Positions 8,691-16,547 of a DNA stretch of 42,291 nt are shown here, in pieces. This stretch comes from an uncultured Thomasclavelia sp. Its GTDB lineage: Bacteria > Bacillota_I > Bacilli_A > Erysipelotrichales > Coprobacillaceae. The notes beneath the pieces were generated by a model. It saw nothing but the letters and a program-made list of their open reading frames with translations, made no database searches and was not told the DNA's origin. Location: contig CAJUOR010000008.1 of assembly GCA_910588165.1 (NCBI GenBank), positions 1 to 42,291 on the forward strand, in the 5' to 3' direction. Numbering within the stretch: position 1 is the first letter of the stretch; every line of letters starts with the position of its first letter. A program made the position numbers and the translations under genes.

Positions 8691-9761
8691 ATGGACATCT
8701 TCAAAAAATTGCTTCACTGGTTTGACACAAGGAAAAATTTCATTGTTATCTTAAATATCATCATGCTGCTTCTTTGCTGCTATTTATTGTATGAAACATC
8801 TTCATTATGGCAAAATTTATGCCATTTATTCATTATAGTTATAAAACCGTTTTTTATCGCCTTTGTCATCGCCTATGTGTTTGAACCATTTGTGGAAAGC
8901 TTAACTCGTTTTAAAGTCAAAAGACATATCGCCATCGCTCTAGTTATCCTATTGCTTTTAATCATCGCCGGTATTTTTGTCGGCTCATTAGTACCTTTGC
9001 TTTATGATAAGATTTCCGATATCGTCGGACCGTTATATGACGGATTAGCCAAACTTCAAAAAATCCTACTAGAGCATTTCAACATTGATATTACAAATAT
9101 TGTGACCAAAGCCACAAAAATCATGCAAGATTGGATTGTAAATTTATCGTTCATGGATACAACGATAAGTATTATCACTTCAACCCTCAATAAAATCGGA
9201 GCTTATACAATCAATCTAATCCTAGCTATTTATTTCTTAGCTGACTATCCTCGAATCCATCAAACCATCAAGCGCCTCGCCTATAAAATCAACACCGATT
9301 TCGGTTACTGCTTAAAACAAATTGATATCCATTTAGCCGCCTATATTAAAGCTTTTCTTATTTTAATGATGATTCAAACCGCTATTTACAGCTGTATTTA
9401 TTTAATCATCGGACATAATAGCTGGTTATTATTAGGTTTATTATCGGGTGTTGCGTGTATTTTCCCTTATATAGGTCCCATGGCTGTCAACGCTTTAGGT
9501 ATTATTACCGCTTTGGGTATGCCTACAACAAGAATTATATTATTACTGGTGGCTATCTTTATTCAATCCAATGTTGACTCCTATATCATTACACCTAAAG
9601 TTTATTCCTCTCGCATTCAAATTGAACCGATCTTTGTTATATTTGCCCTATTAAGCTCATCAACCATTTTCGGTCCATGGGGAATTGTTGTCGCTATGCC
9701 ACTATTAGTTATTTTCAAAATTATTTTTCAAACATTAAAAGAGTTGCACAGTAAAAATTAA
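8691..9761 (+). CDS. AI-2E/PerM-family membrane protein
   Basis: Encodes 356 aa with about seven to eight membrane segments: an N-terminal pair (about 18-70), a long soluble loop with amphipathic helices (about 95-150), then a membrane core ending with KVYSSRIQIEPIFVIFALL and GPWGIVVAMPLLVIF. This is the AI-2E transporter (PF01594) fold. Members export varied small molecules or ions, and autoinducer transport is shown for only a few, so the substrate is unknown. The ATG at 8691 is chosen because AAGGAGG lies 7 bases upstream; the ATG at 8685 abuts that site. A second paralogue lies at 35129-36220. Confidence 0.85.
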   Translation: MDIFKKLLHWFDTRKNFIVILNIIMLLLCCYLLYETSSLWQNLCHLFIIVIKPFFIAFVIAYVFEPFVESLTRFKVKRHIAIALVILLLLIIAGIFVGSLVPLLYDKISDIVGPLYDGLAKLQKILLEHFNIDITNIVTKATKIMQDWIVNLSFMDTTISIITSTLNKIGAYTINLILAIYFLADYPRIHQTIKRLAYKINTDFGYCLKQIDIHLAAYIKAFLILMMIQTAIYSCIYLIIGHNSWLLLGLLSGVACIFPYIGPMAVNALGIITALGMPTTRIILLLVAIFIQSNVDSYIITPKVYSSRIQIEPIFVIFALLSSSTIFGPWGIVVAMPLLVIFKIIFQTLKELHSKN

Positions 9762-9789
9762 AATCATATTTCAGATTTCTATGTAAGGA

Positions 9790-9818
9790 AGGCATACAGC
9801 TTGTATGCCTCTTTATTT
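9790..9818 (+). terminator. Terminator after the AI-2E-family gene
   Basis: An 8-bp stem AGGCATAC/GTATGCCT (9790-9797 with 9803-9810) and a 5-base loop, followed by CTTTATTT on the plus strand. It lies between convergent genes and could also stop minus-strand transcription from the two tiny genes. Confidence 0.65.
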
Positions 9819-9821
9819 ACG

Positions 9822-9896
9822 TTACATTAAACCGCAAATAATGACTAAAAGAATAAATAAGACTAAAATCAAAGCAAACGATTTATCTTTTACCAT
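9822..9896 (-). CDS. Tiny YjcZ-like membrane protein (24 aa)
   Basis: Encodes 24 aa: a short polar start (MVKDKS), then one hydrophobic helix FALILVLFILLVIICG. This is close to the FALIVVLFILLIIVG core of the YjcZ/tiny-TM family found in spore formers, where members are expressed in late sporulation and are spore-associated in some cases. A strong ribosome site (AGGAGGGG) lies 6 bases before the ATG, which makes expression likely despite the small size. It is the second of two similar genes in tandem. The functional role is unknown. Confidence 0.7.
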   Translation of the reverse strand: MVKDKSFALILVLFILLVIICGLM

Positions 9897-9908
9897 AGTT
9901 AACCCCTC

Positions 9909-10019
9909 CTATCGTCCTTGAAATGCAAGAATAATCAGCAAGATAAAAAGAACAAAGACAAACGCTTGGATACCACGACCTGAATCGCAAGGCTGTGGGC
10001 ATGCACATTCATTTTGCAT
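9909..10019 (-). CDS. Tiny Cys-rich YjcZ-like membrane protein (36 aa)
   Basis: Encodes 36 aa: an N-terminal segment with three cysteines and two prolines (ECACPQPC), then a single helix AFVFVLFILLIILAF, similar to the neighbouring 24-aa protein and to the YjcZ family. GAGGTGA lies 5 bases before the ATG. It is 12 bp upstream of the second tiny gene and transcribed away from prsA. The cysteine-containing head is not usual for the family and could allow disulfide cross-linking or metal binding; that is inference. Confidence 0.66.
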   Translation of the reverse strand: MQNECACPQPCDSGRGIQAFVFVLFILLIILAFQGR

Positions 10020-10094
10020 ATTTTTCACCTCACTTCCATTGATAATCTATTTTATGGGAAAATTTCATGTTGTTCTGTGTTTTTGCCTAAATGA

Positions 10095-10123
10095 TTGAAA
10101 ATTTTCTCAAATAAGTTTATAAT
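10095..10123 (+). promoter_or_regulatory. Sigma-A promoter of the prsA operon
   Basis: TTGAAA (10095-10100), exactly 17 bp, then TATAAT (10118-10123). The start site would be about 20 bases before the AAGGAGG site of the first prsA gene. Confidence 0.85.
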
Positions 10124-10152
10124 AAATATGTTTATAAAAAAGGAGGAACCTT

Positions 10153-11103
10153 ATGAACATAAAATCAAAGATGGCGACGCTATTAGCCTGTGCTTTAATG
10201 CTTGGGGCGTGTGCTTCAAATACATCAAGTGATAATACACTTGCAAGCGTCGACAATGACAAAAAAATCATTGCATCTGATGTCTACAATGATTTAATGA
10301 AGTCAAGCTCCGGTAAAACCGCTATTTACCAATACATCATTAAAGAAATCGTGATTAACAATCACCCTGCAACAGATGCCATGGCAACAGAAGCTGATTT
10401 AGCTATCGAACAAATTCAAAATCAATATACCTCATATTATGGTGCTCAAGCAGATGTTTACTTAAGCAACGCATTGTCACAATCCGGTTTTAAAAGCCTT
10501 GATGACTATCGTGAAACCATGATTTATTCATTTCAGCTTGAAGAATTTTTAAATGCCTATATCGAAAATCACTTTGATGAAGTATTTGAAGATTATTACA
10601 AGACAAAGACACCTCGTTATGTCAGCCATATCTTAGTCAAAATGGAAGATCCTGACAAACCGACCGAAGAAGAACAGAAAAGATTAAATGAAGTTCAAAA
10701 ATTGATTGATGACGGAGTCGATTTTGCTCAAATCGCCAAAGATTATTCTGATGACGGTTCAGCAAACACGGGGGGGCAATTAGGTATTTGTGATAAAGAT
10801 ACAAGCTTTGTCACTTCATTTAAAGAAGTTGCTTTAAAATTAAAAGAAGGCGAAATCAGTAAAGCCACTAAATCCGAATACGGCTACCACTTCATCACCG
10901 TAACTTCAACCAATAAAGAAGAGATGAAAAAAGATCCTCAAGTTACCGATGAATTACTGACTTCTTACGATGACTATATGCTCTACGTAGCTTTACAAAA
11001 CTATGAATTGACTTTTGAAAATCCTGATATTGAAAAAATCTTTACAACAGAATTAGAGAAAAGTCTAGCTAGCCGTGAAGCTAGTAGAAAGGAGGCTAAA
11101 TAA
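10153..11103 (+). CDS. prsA: PrsA-type lipoprotein, peptidyl-prolyl isomerase
   Basis: Encodes 316 aa. A lipoprotein signal peptide ends in LGAC, giving lipidated C20 on the outer face of the membrane. The N-terminal region is SurA/PrsA-like, followed by a parvulin (PPIC) domain at about residues 155-260 with SHILVKM, the mid-domain GGQLGI and YGYHFITV. Both parvulin histidines (in SHIL and GYHF) are present, so it should be catalytically active. PrsA proteins fold secreted proteins after Sec export. A strong promoter and ribosome site (AAGGAGG) precede it. A divergent second copy follows within 2 bp. Confidence 0.93.
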   Translation: MNIKSKMATLLACALMLGACASNTSSDNTLASVDNDKKIIASDVYNDLMKSSSGKTAIYQYIIKEIVINNHPATDAMATEADLAIEQIQNQYTSYYGAQADVYLSNALSQSGFKSLDDYRETMIYSFQLEEFLNAYIENHFDEVFEDYYKTKTPRYVSHILVKMEDPDKPTEEEQKRLNEVQKLIDDGVDFAQIAKDYSDDGSANTGGQLGICDKDTSFVTSFKEVALKLKEGEISKATKSEYGYHFITVTSTNKEEMKKDPQVTDELLTSYDDYMLYVALQNYELTFENPDIEKIFTTELEKSLASREASRKEAK

Positions 11104-11104
11104 T

Positions 11105-12001
11105 ATGAAGAAGCAAATCCTTTCAATCGCCTGCCTAGGACTACTAGCCGGTTGTACTAATACAGACAGTGCATACAGCACTCGGATTGAAAATGCCGAC
11201 AAAGTTGCAGTCAGCGGATCAAATATCAGCATTACCAATCAAGATATTTATGAAACCTTGATGGACTCCTATGGGGCAAACTATGTCCTCAATAAAGCAA
11301 TGCAGTTCATTGCTCAAGATTATGAAGTCGATGAAGAAGCATTAAAAAAAGAAGTAGAAACAACAATCAATTCCTACAAGACTTTCTACGGTGAAGATTT
11401 AGATAAATATGCCAAAGAAAATTTAGGATATGAATCATTTGAACAGTATCAACAAGAAATTTTAGTGCCTAGCCTTCGTCAACAACAAATGTTAAGAAGC
11501 TATGCCGATAAAAATTTCGATACACTATCAGCTCAATACCATTTCAAAAAATTACGTATGATTGTAGTGGAATCTGAATCAGAAGCAATTTCTTTGATTT
11601 CAAAATTAAGCAATGAAGAAATAACTTTTGAAAAAGCCTTTGAAGAACATACCGCCAACGGTTTAAATTCTTCCAATACTAAAGGTGAATTAGGCATCGT
11701 TTCAGATTTATCTAAAACATCATCTGTCGATCAAGCTATACTTACTGTTTTACCTCAGTTCAAAGTGAATGGCATTTACAGTGTCCCTATTAGTTTAGCT
11801 AGTGGAAAAGGCTATGCGGTAATAGATATTATGGAATCCGATGTCGCTAAAATGCAGTCGGAAGTTGCAACGATTTTGCGTGAATCAAATGATGTGATGG
11901 CAGAAGCGGAAATTTATTTCCTTAAAGAACATGGTCTGAAAATTTTTGATCCTGCCCTTGAAGCCAACATCAAAGCACTTAATCCCGACTATATTCAATA
12001 A
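11105..12001 (+). CDS. PrsA-like lipoprotein with degenerate parvulin domain
   Basis: Encodes 298 aa. The signal peptide ends LLAGC, so C17 is lipidated. Overall layout and N-terminal pattern (a TNQDIYETLM-like start, then ESFEQYQQEIL) match the preceding PrsA, so the pair probably arose by duplication. The parvulin region (about 150-255) keeps KGELGIVS, but SHILVK has become KLRMIVV and GYHFITV has become GYAVIDI, removing both catalytic histidines. It probably works as a chaperone without isomerase activity. AGGAGG lies 9 bases upstream of the ATG at 11105; a longer frame to 11075 would overlap the first gene. Confidence 0.8.
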   Translation: MKKQILSIACLGLLAGCTNTDSAYSTRIENADKVAVSGSNISITNQDIYETLMDSYGANYVLNKAMQFIAQDYEVDEEALKKEVETTINSYKTFYGEDLDKYAKENLGYESFEQYQQEILVPSLRQQQMLRSYADKNFDTLSAQYHFKKLRMIVVESESEAISLISKLSNEEITFEKAFEEHTANGLNSSNTKGELGIVSDLSKTSSVDQAILTVLPQFKVNGIYSVPISLASGKGYAVIDIMESDVAKMQSEVATILRESNDVMAEAEIYFLKEHGLKIFDPALEANIKALNPDYIQ

Positions 12002-12016
12002 AAGGAAGTGAAAATA

Positions 12017-12427
12017 ATGGATTCTTGTATTTTCTGTAAAATCGCACATAAAGAAATTCCCGGTACTTATGTTTACGAAGACGATTTATGTGTTGCTTTT
12101 CTTGATTTATCACAAGTAACTAAAGGTCATACATTAGTTGTACCCAAAGCGCATATCAAAAACATTTTAGAAGCAGATAGTGAAATTGCCGGACACCTCT
12201 TTAAAGTAGCTACCCAATTATCTAAACAAATTGTCGCAAATCTAGGGGCTATAGGTTGTAATATCTTATCTAATGCCAATGAAGTTGCCGGTCAAACGGT
12301 GATGCACTTCCATATTCATATTATCCCTAGATACAGTGAAAAGGATGGATTCCAAACAACATTTGAAAACAATGAGGGTGAATTTGATTTAAACGAAATT
12401 CAAAGTTTAATCTGTAGCCAACATTGA
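12017..12427 (+). CDS. HIT-family nucleotide-binding hydrolase
   Basis: Encodes 136 aa. It has the N-terminal CIFCKI pair of cysteines followed by the conserved IPGTYVYEDDLCVAFLD strand region, and the histidine triad HFHIHIIPR near residues 96-104. HIT proteins hydrolyse nucleotide phosphoramidates or dinucleotides; the physiological substrate of this Hit/HinT type is usually undefined. The ATG at 12017 has AAAGGAAGTG six bases upstream; a GTG at 12008 overlaps that site. It is co-transcribed with the two prsA-type genes (15-bp gap) and followed by a terminator. hit genes are often beside prsA in Bacillota. Confidence 0.93.
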   Translation: MDSCIFCKIAHKEIPGTYVYEDDLCVAFLDLSQVTKGHTLVVPKAHIKNILEADSEIAGHLFKVATQLSKQIVANLGAIGCNILSNANEVAGQTVMHFHIHIIPRYSEKDGFQTTFENNEGEFDLNEIQSLICSQH

Positions 12428-12440
12428 TATTGTTTTATTC

Positions 12441-12473
12441 AAGGATTGACCAAATGCGGTCTTTCCTTTTTTT
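12441..12473 (+). terminator. Terminator of the prsA-hit operon
   Basis: AAGGA-TT-GACC pairs with GGTC-TT-TCCTT around a 6-base loop, then a run of seven T (12467-12473). Confidence 0.85.
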
Positions 12474-12541
12474 ATTTACTTTAAAGTGATGTCTAATTTT
12501 AAATCACTTTCTAATAATAACATATTAAAACAAGCAGCATA

Positions 12542-12566
12542 AAAGGCTAGGTTTCCCCTAGCCTTT
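12542..12566 (-). terminator. Terminator of the glycolipid/yhaM operon
   Basis: A perfect 10-bp stem AAAGGCTAGG/CCTAGCCTTT with a 5-base loop, 15 bases after the yhaM stop on the minus strand. The T-run is short (CCTTTTATG) and the hairpin could act in both directions. A second inverted repeat, AAAGTGAT/ATCACTTT at 12483-12510, lies between it and the plus-strand terminator. Confidence 0.68.
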
Positions 12567-12581
12567 CATAACATTTCTATT

Positions 12582-13532
12582 CTATCTTTTAGGTTTATAA
12601 AAACTGCGATTCTCAAGTGCGAAAACACGTTTACTGAAATGTCCTTCTTCTACATTTTCCATCACTTTGCCAAGCATATTGATACGCGCATCTAAATTGT
12701 CAATCAAATGAATAACCTCAGCTTCGGCAATTTGCGGAAGTACCGGTGAGCCATACTCGAGCTTACCATGATGAGCAAGAACTAAATGTTTAAGGATTGT
12801 TACCTTCTCTCCGTTCAAATTAAGCTCAGAGGCTTTCTTTTCAATCAATGCCGAAGCAATAGAGATATGTCCTAGAAGTTTGCCCTCAAGAGTATATTCA
12901 GGCACAACAGGACCGCTTAGCTCAATTACTTTCCCTAAATCATGAAGTAAAATACCGCTGTATAGCCAATCGGTATTTAGTTCCTGATGAAGCGTACACA
13001 CAGCTTCCGCCATTTTTAACATACTTAAAGTATGATACGCTAAACCGGAAACATATTCATGATGATTACGACTAGCCGCCGGATAAACCATGAGCTGTTC
13101 AAGATATTGTTCATATAAAGCTTTGGTAATTGTATAAATCGTTTCATCTTTAATTAGCCCTATATATCGCAATAGGTTTTCTTGCATTTCTTCAATACGA
13201 TAAGGTGCTGATTTTAAATACTTGACTTGTTCGCTTTCCTCCTTTGAGAAAATAGCAATCTTTTCAATTTTTAATTGCAGTTCATCACCATATTTAATCA
13301 CATCACCGCTTACATCGACAACACAACCCACCTGCAAAGTATCAATCTGTTCCTGACTTGCAGACCATAGCTTACTAGTCAAAACACCGGTCTTATCTTG
13401 CAACATAATGGTTAGATAAGTTGTTTTATTGTTGCCGTTTGTTTTTCCTGTCGTCACATTATTGATGAGTGCTCTTAAAGTATATGATTCTCCGGCTTTG
13501 AGTGTACTAATCATTACTTCCAAAATCTTCAT
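12582..13532 (-). CDS. yhaM: 3'-5' exoribonuclease YhaM
   Basis: Encodes 316 aa. An N-terminal OB-fold (about residues 15-95, with TTYLTIMLQDKTG) is followed by an HD hydrolase domain with AYHTLSML, LLHDLGK and HLVLAHHGKLEYGSP. This order and length are those of YhaM/CBF1, a Mn/Co-dependent 3'-5' exonuclease for RNA and single-stranded DNA. The start at 13532 overlaps the end of the glycosyltransferase-RecX gene by 26 bp; GGAAG lies 6 bases upstream. A second ATG at 13514 would give a start nearer to B. subtilis YhaM and cannot be excluded. Confidence 0.9.
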   Translation of the reverse strand: MKILEVMISTLKAGESYTLRALINNVTTGKTNGNNKTTYLTIMLQDKTGVLTSKLWSASQEQIDTLQVGCVVDVSGDVIKYGDELQLKIEKIAIFSKEESEQVKYLKSAPYRIEEMQENLLRYIGLIKDETIYTITKALYEQYLEQLMVYPAASRNHHEYVSGLAYHTLSMLKMAEAVCTLHQELNTDWLYSGILLHDLGKVIELSGPVVPEYTLEGKLLGHISIASALIEKKASELNLNGEKVTILKHLVLAHHGKLEYGSPVLPQIAEAEVIHLIDNLDARINMLGKVMENVEEGHFSKRVFALENRSFYKPKR

Positions 13533-15504
13533 TCCCTTCTTCCGAAACTTCCTTAATCAAGTCATATTCAAAGCCCTTGCGACTTAAATAGACAAATATT
13601 TTATTTTGTAATTCTCTGCCTGTATATTTGGTGCTGTATTTCTTCTTCGCTTTCTCTAATTCTTTATGTAAAAGCTGTCTTTCAAACTGATCGTTCAATT
13701 CAAAAGGTACATCTGCCATAGCTTCCTCAATCACATCAGGCTCATAGCCATTATAGAAAAGCTTATCCCTAACGGCGTGTTTTAAAGCTACCTTTGAACG
13801 AGTTTTGTTGTTGCGGTAAATCTTACGTACCATTTCTTGTGCTGTTTCCACATCTATGGCACGTGAGTAATTAGCCTTAACAATCTCAATAACCTCGTCA
13901 GAAATACCTTTTTCTTTTAACTTCCTAATGGATTTACGAATCCCCATGCCCATGCGACTTGTCCGTTTGACATAATCTAGGGCAAAGTTTTCATCATCAA
14001 TCAGCTTTTTATCTTCCAATAAACTAATGATAATCTCAATGTATTGAGATTCATAATCACCCGTCTTTTCGAGCTTTTCAATCATTTGTTTTTTTGTATA
14101 ATCTCTTGTCGTTAAATACTTTAAAGCTTTTTTGTATCCTTTAACCACAAATTCATAGGTTTGCATATCTTTGAACGTATCTTGTTCGATTACTTGCCCG
14201 ATTTCTAATTGATGTGCCAAAACATACTTCTCAGGTAAATGCAAAGAAATGTGATGATTATCTAACTTTAAAACAACCTCGCACATTTCATTTGGACGAG
14301 CTGAAATGTTGTCGATTTTATAGCTGTAATGTTTATGCAAAATCGCCTTTTTATAGACATCATAAATTTTCTCATAAAAGACCTCACTGCTATATTGTTT
14401 TGAATCCGCATAAGCCTGCTGCTTCATTTGAGCTAAATTGGTAGCTAATAATTGCTTAACGCACGCCACTAAACTATCTAAATCCTCAAAAAAATAGCCA
14501 TTTGACTGATTTTGAATAATGCCATCTAAATTTTTGTCGTATCTAGCTAAAACCGGCAATCCGGCAGCCATCGCTTCTATATAAGTTAAACCTTGGGTTT
14601 CTGATGTTGAAGCCGAGATAAACGCATCACAAGCGTGATAGTAATAAGGAACTACCGTACCGTCTTTTGGACCGGCGAAGTAAACTTTATCCTCAACATC
14701 TAAATCCACAGCTAATGTTTTCAATTCATCAAGTCCCGGACCACCGCCGACAACGACCAATCTGATTTCAGGTACAGCATCTTTTAAATACGGTAAAGCT
14801 GAAATCACCATATCAATACTCTTTTCAGGTGCTACTCGCCCTAAAAAGATTAAAGTGAATGCCGAACTCTCATAAGTGCCACATTCCTTTTTAACTTCTG
14901 TTAGTTGCTGTTCATTTAGATTACTAGCCTCAAAGCGTTCTAGCTCTAAGCCCGTCGGAATGACATGAATGTCATTTTCGATACCGTAAGTTTCCAAAAT
15001 TTCTTTCGTTTTAACTGAAGGCGCCACTAACTCAGTGCAGTTATCACCATAAATGCGACTAATCCAAGACACACCTTTCTTCAATAAAGGCTGCATAGGC
15101 TCAATTTTTCCGATGACAGGTGCGTAATGAACATAGTCTTCATATTGGGTATGATAGGTATAAACAACCGGTATATTTAAAAGATGGGCTACAATCTTAC
15201 CAAAAATACCAATACTGAATTCTGTCTGAACATGAATAACATCTAAATCCATCGCCTTAATTTTAGCCATCGCTTTAAGCGAAAAAAAACTAGATAAACG
15301 ATAGTCGTAAAGATTTTTTAATTCAATGCCCGATAAACGATAAACATTATCATCATCAATATATTCTGTTCCTTTTTTAATTTCTGTCGTAACCACCAAA
15401 ACATCATGTCCATGTTTAACAAGTTCATTTCTTAAAATATGACTTGATGAGGCTACGCCGTTAATATCAGGTAAATAAGTATCTGTAAAAATCCCAATCC
15501 GCAT
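13507..15504 (-). CDS. GT4 diacylglycerol glucosyltransferase-like protein fused to RecX
   Basis: Encodes 665 aa in one uninterrupted frame. Residues 1 to about 388 are a GT4 (GT-B) glycosyltransferase: FTDTYLPDINGV at the N-terminus, HVQTEFSIG and YHTQYEDYVHY as in 1,2-diacylglycerol 3-glucosyltransferases, and the catalytic E-x7-E at E302/E310 (SETQGLTYIE). Residues about 393-655 are a full RecX: an N-terminal beta segment, ALKYLTTRDYTKKQMIEKL, LIDDENFALDYV, LKEKGISDEVIE and the terminal KIFVYLSRKGFEYDLIKEV. RecX normally binds RecA filaments in the cytosol, and GT4 enzymes of this type work at the inner membrane face, so the join is unexpected. AAAGGAGA precedes the ATG. It lies 2 bp after the flippase-like gene. 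The GT family call is firm, the exact acceptor less so. Confidence 0.88.
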   Translation of the reverse strand: MRIGIFTDTYLPDINGVASSSHILRNELVKHGHDVLVVTTEIKKGTEYIDDDNVYRLSGIELKNLYDYRLSSFFSLKAMAKIKAMDLDVIHVQTEFSIGIFGKIVAHLLNIPVVYTYHTQYEDYVHYAPVIGKIEPMQPLLKKGVSWISRIYGDNCTELVAPSVKTKEILETYGIENDIHVIPTGLELERFEASNLNEQQLTEVKKECGTYESSAFTLIFLGRVAPEKSIDMVISALPYLKDAVPEIRLVVVGGGPGLDELKTLAVDLDVEDKVYFAGPKDGTVVPYYYHACDAFISASTSETQGLTYIEAMAAGLPVLARYDKNLDGIIQNQSNGYFFEDLDSLVACVKQLLATNLAQMKQQAYADSKQYSSEVFYEKIYDVYKKAILHKHYSYKIDNISARPNEMCEVVLKLDNHHISLHLPEKYVLAHQLEIGQVIEQDTFKDMQTYEFVVKGYKKALKYLTTRDYTKKQMIEKLEKTGDYESQYIEIIISLLEDKKLIDDENFALDYVKRTSRMGMGIRKSIRKLKEKGISDEVIEIVKANYSRAIDVETAQEMVRKIYRNNKTRSKVALKHAVRDKLFYNGYEPDVIEEAMADVPFELNDQFERQLLHKELEKAKKKYSTKYTGRELQNKIFVYLSRKGFEYDLIKEVSEEGNEDFGSND

Positions 15505-15506
15505 AC

Positions 15507-16544
15507 CTAATCTCCTTTCTTTTGCCTTCCGTTAATCTCTTTATTAAAAGCAAATACCAATGCACCAATAATCAAAACCAGATAATAAGTCGCAAAACGC
15601 CATATCAACATACTAGAAGACGATAAAATATTCCCCATTAAATAACTGAACAATAAGGCATAAGTCCCTTCACTTCCCCCACTTGCCCCAGGCACCGGGA
15701 TAAAAGCTGTAATCATATAGACAAATGCACAAATACCGATATAATCAAAATATTGATGAAAAGGCAAATGTTGACCTAAGGCAAGCATCGTCAAAAATGG
15801 AATGCTGTATTGAACGGTCAATTTAATAAAGATGCATAATGACGATTTAATAATCGCTGCTTTATGATGCTTCATCACATATAATTCTTGGCGGAAATCA
15901 TCAAGTTTTTGATCCAATGAAATCTTGGCAATATCATAATTTTTAACTAAATGCAAATGATGCCCAATTTTTAAAACCGTTCCGGTTAAAAATGTTTGAA
16001 AAGAGCTTGAAATCGCACCAATCAAAAGCATGGTAATCACTAAGGCATTAACCGCAAAGCCAACCAAAGCTAAAGAGGCAAAGCCGGAAAATTCATTAAA
16101 AAACTGATTAAACTTAAACAACAAAATCAATAGCGTATACCCAACCATTGATATTTGGTAAATAATAAAGTACATTAAAAGAATGCCAAAGGCATTGGTC
16201 GTTGAAACACCTTGTTTTTTAAAGACATAGATTTGGGCAAACTGTCCGCCACTTGAAAAAGGCGTAATCCCACAAAAAAAGCCGCCGACCAAACCATTAA
16301 CAACACCTTGTTTTAAACTGTAATCCTTACAGTATATGTTTGCGAATATTTTCAATACTAGTCCCTCAAAAATGAACGGTATCAAGGCAATCACAATAAT
16401 AATGGCCACCCAAAAATAATTGATATGACTTAATACCTCCAAAATCGAATAGAATTCTTTACGCAGTGTAAAAAATAAAGCAATCGCCGTAAATAAGATA
16501 ATCCATAATAAATTTAATGCATATTTTTTAAATGCCTTACTCAT
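15507..16544 (-). CDS. Flippase-like UPF0104/LPG-synthase-TM membrane protein
   Basis: Encodes 345 aa with about eight membrane segments. Family marks are LVGGFFCGITPFSSGGQ (near residue 90) and FIPVPGASGGSEG (near residue 283), as in the membrane domain of MprF and the stand-alone UPF0104 (YbhN-type) proteins. It has no lysyl-transferase domain, so it should not be read as a lysyl-phosphatidylglycerol synthase. Family membership and placement between two lipid-type GT4 genes suggest it moves glycolipid across the membrane; that is inference. AAGGAGAG lies about 6 bases before the ATG, and gaps to its neighbours are 2-3 bp. Confidence 0.85.
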   Translation of the reverse strand: MSKAFKKYALNLLWIILFTAIALFFTLRKEFYSILEVLSHINYFWVAIIIVIALIPFIFEGLVLKIFANIYCKDYSLKQGVVNGLVGGFFCGITPFSSGGQFAQIYVFKKQGVSTTNAFGILLMYFIIYQISMVGYTLLILLFKFNQFFNEFSGFASLALVGFAVNALVITMLLIGAISSSFQTFLTGTVLKIGHHLHLVKNYDIAKISLDQKLDDFRQELYVMKHHKAAIIKSSLCIFIKLTVQYSIPFLTMLALGQHLPFHQYFDYIGICAFVYMITAFIPVPGASGGSEGTYALLFSYLMGNILSSSSMLIWRFATYYLVLIIGALVFAFNKEINGRQKKGD

Positions 16545-16547
16545 AGA

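Noticed and set aside
8691-9761. Quorum-sensing autoinducer-2 exporter
   Set aside because: The family name does not prove the substrate, no luxS is present in the window, and most members have other or unknown roles.
15507-16544. Lysyl-phosphatidylglycerol synthase (MprF)
   Set aside because: Only the flippase-like membrane domain is present; the aminoacyl-transferase domain is missing.
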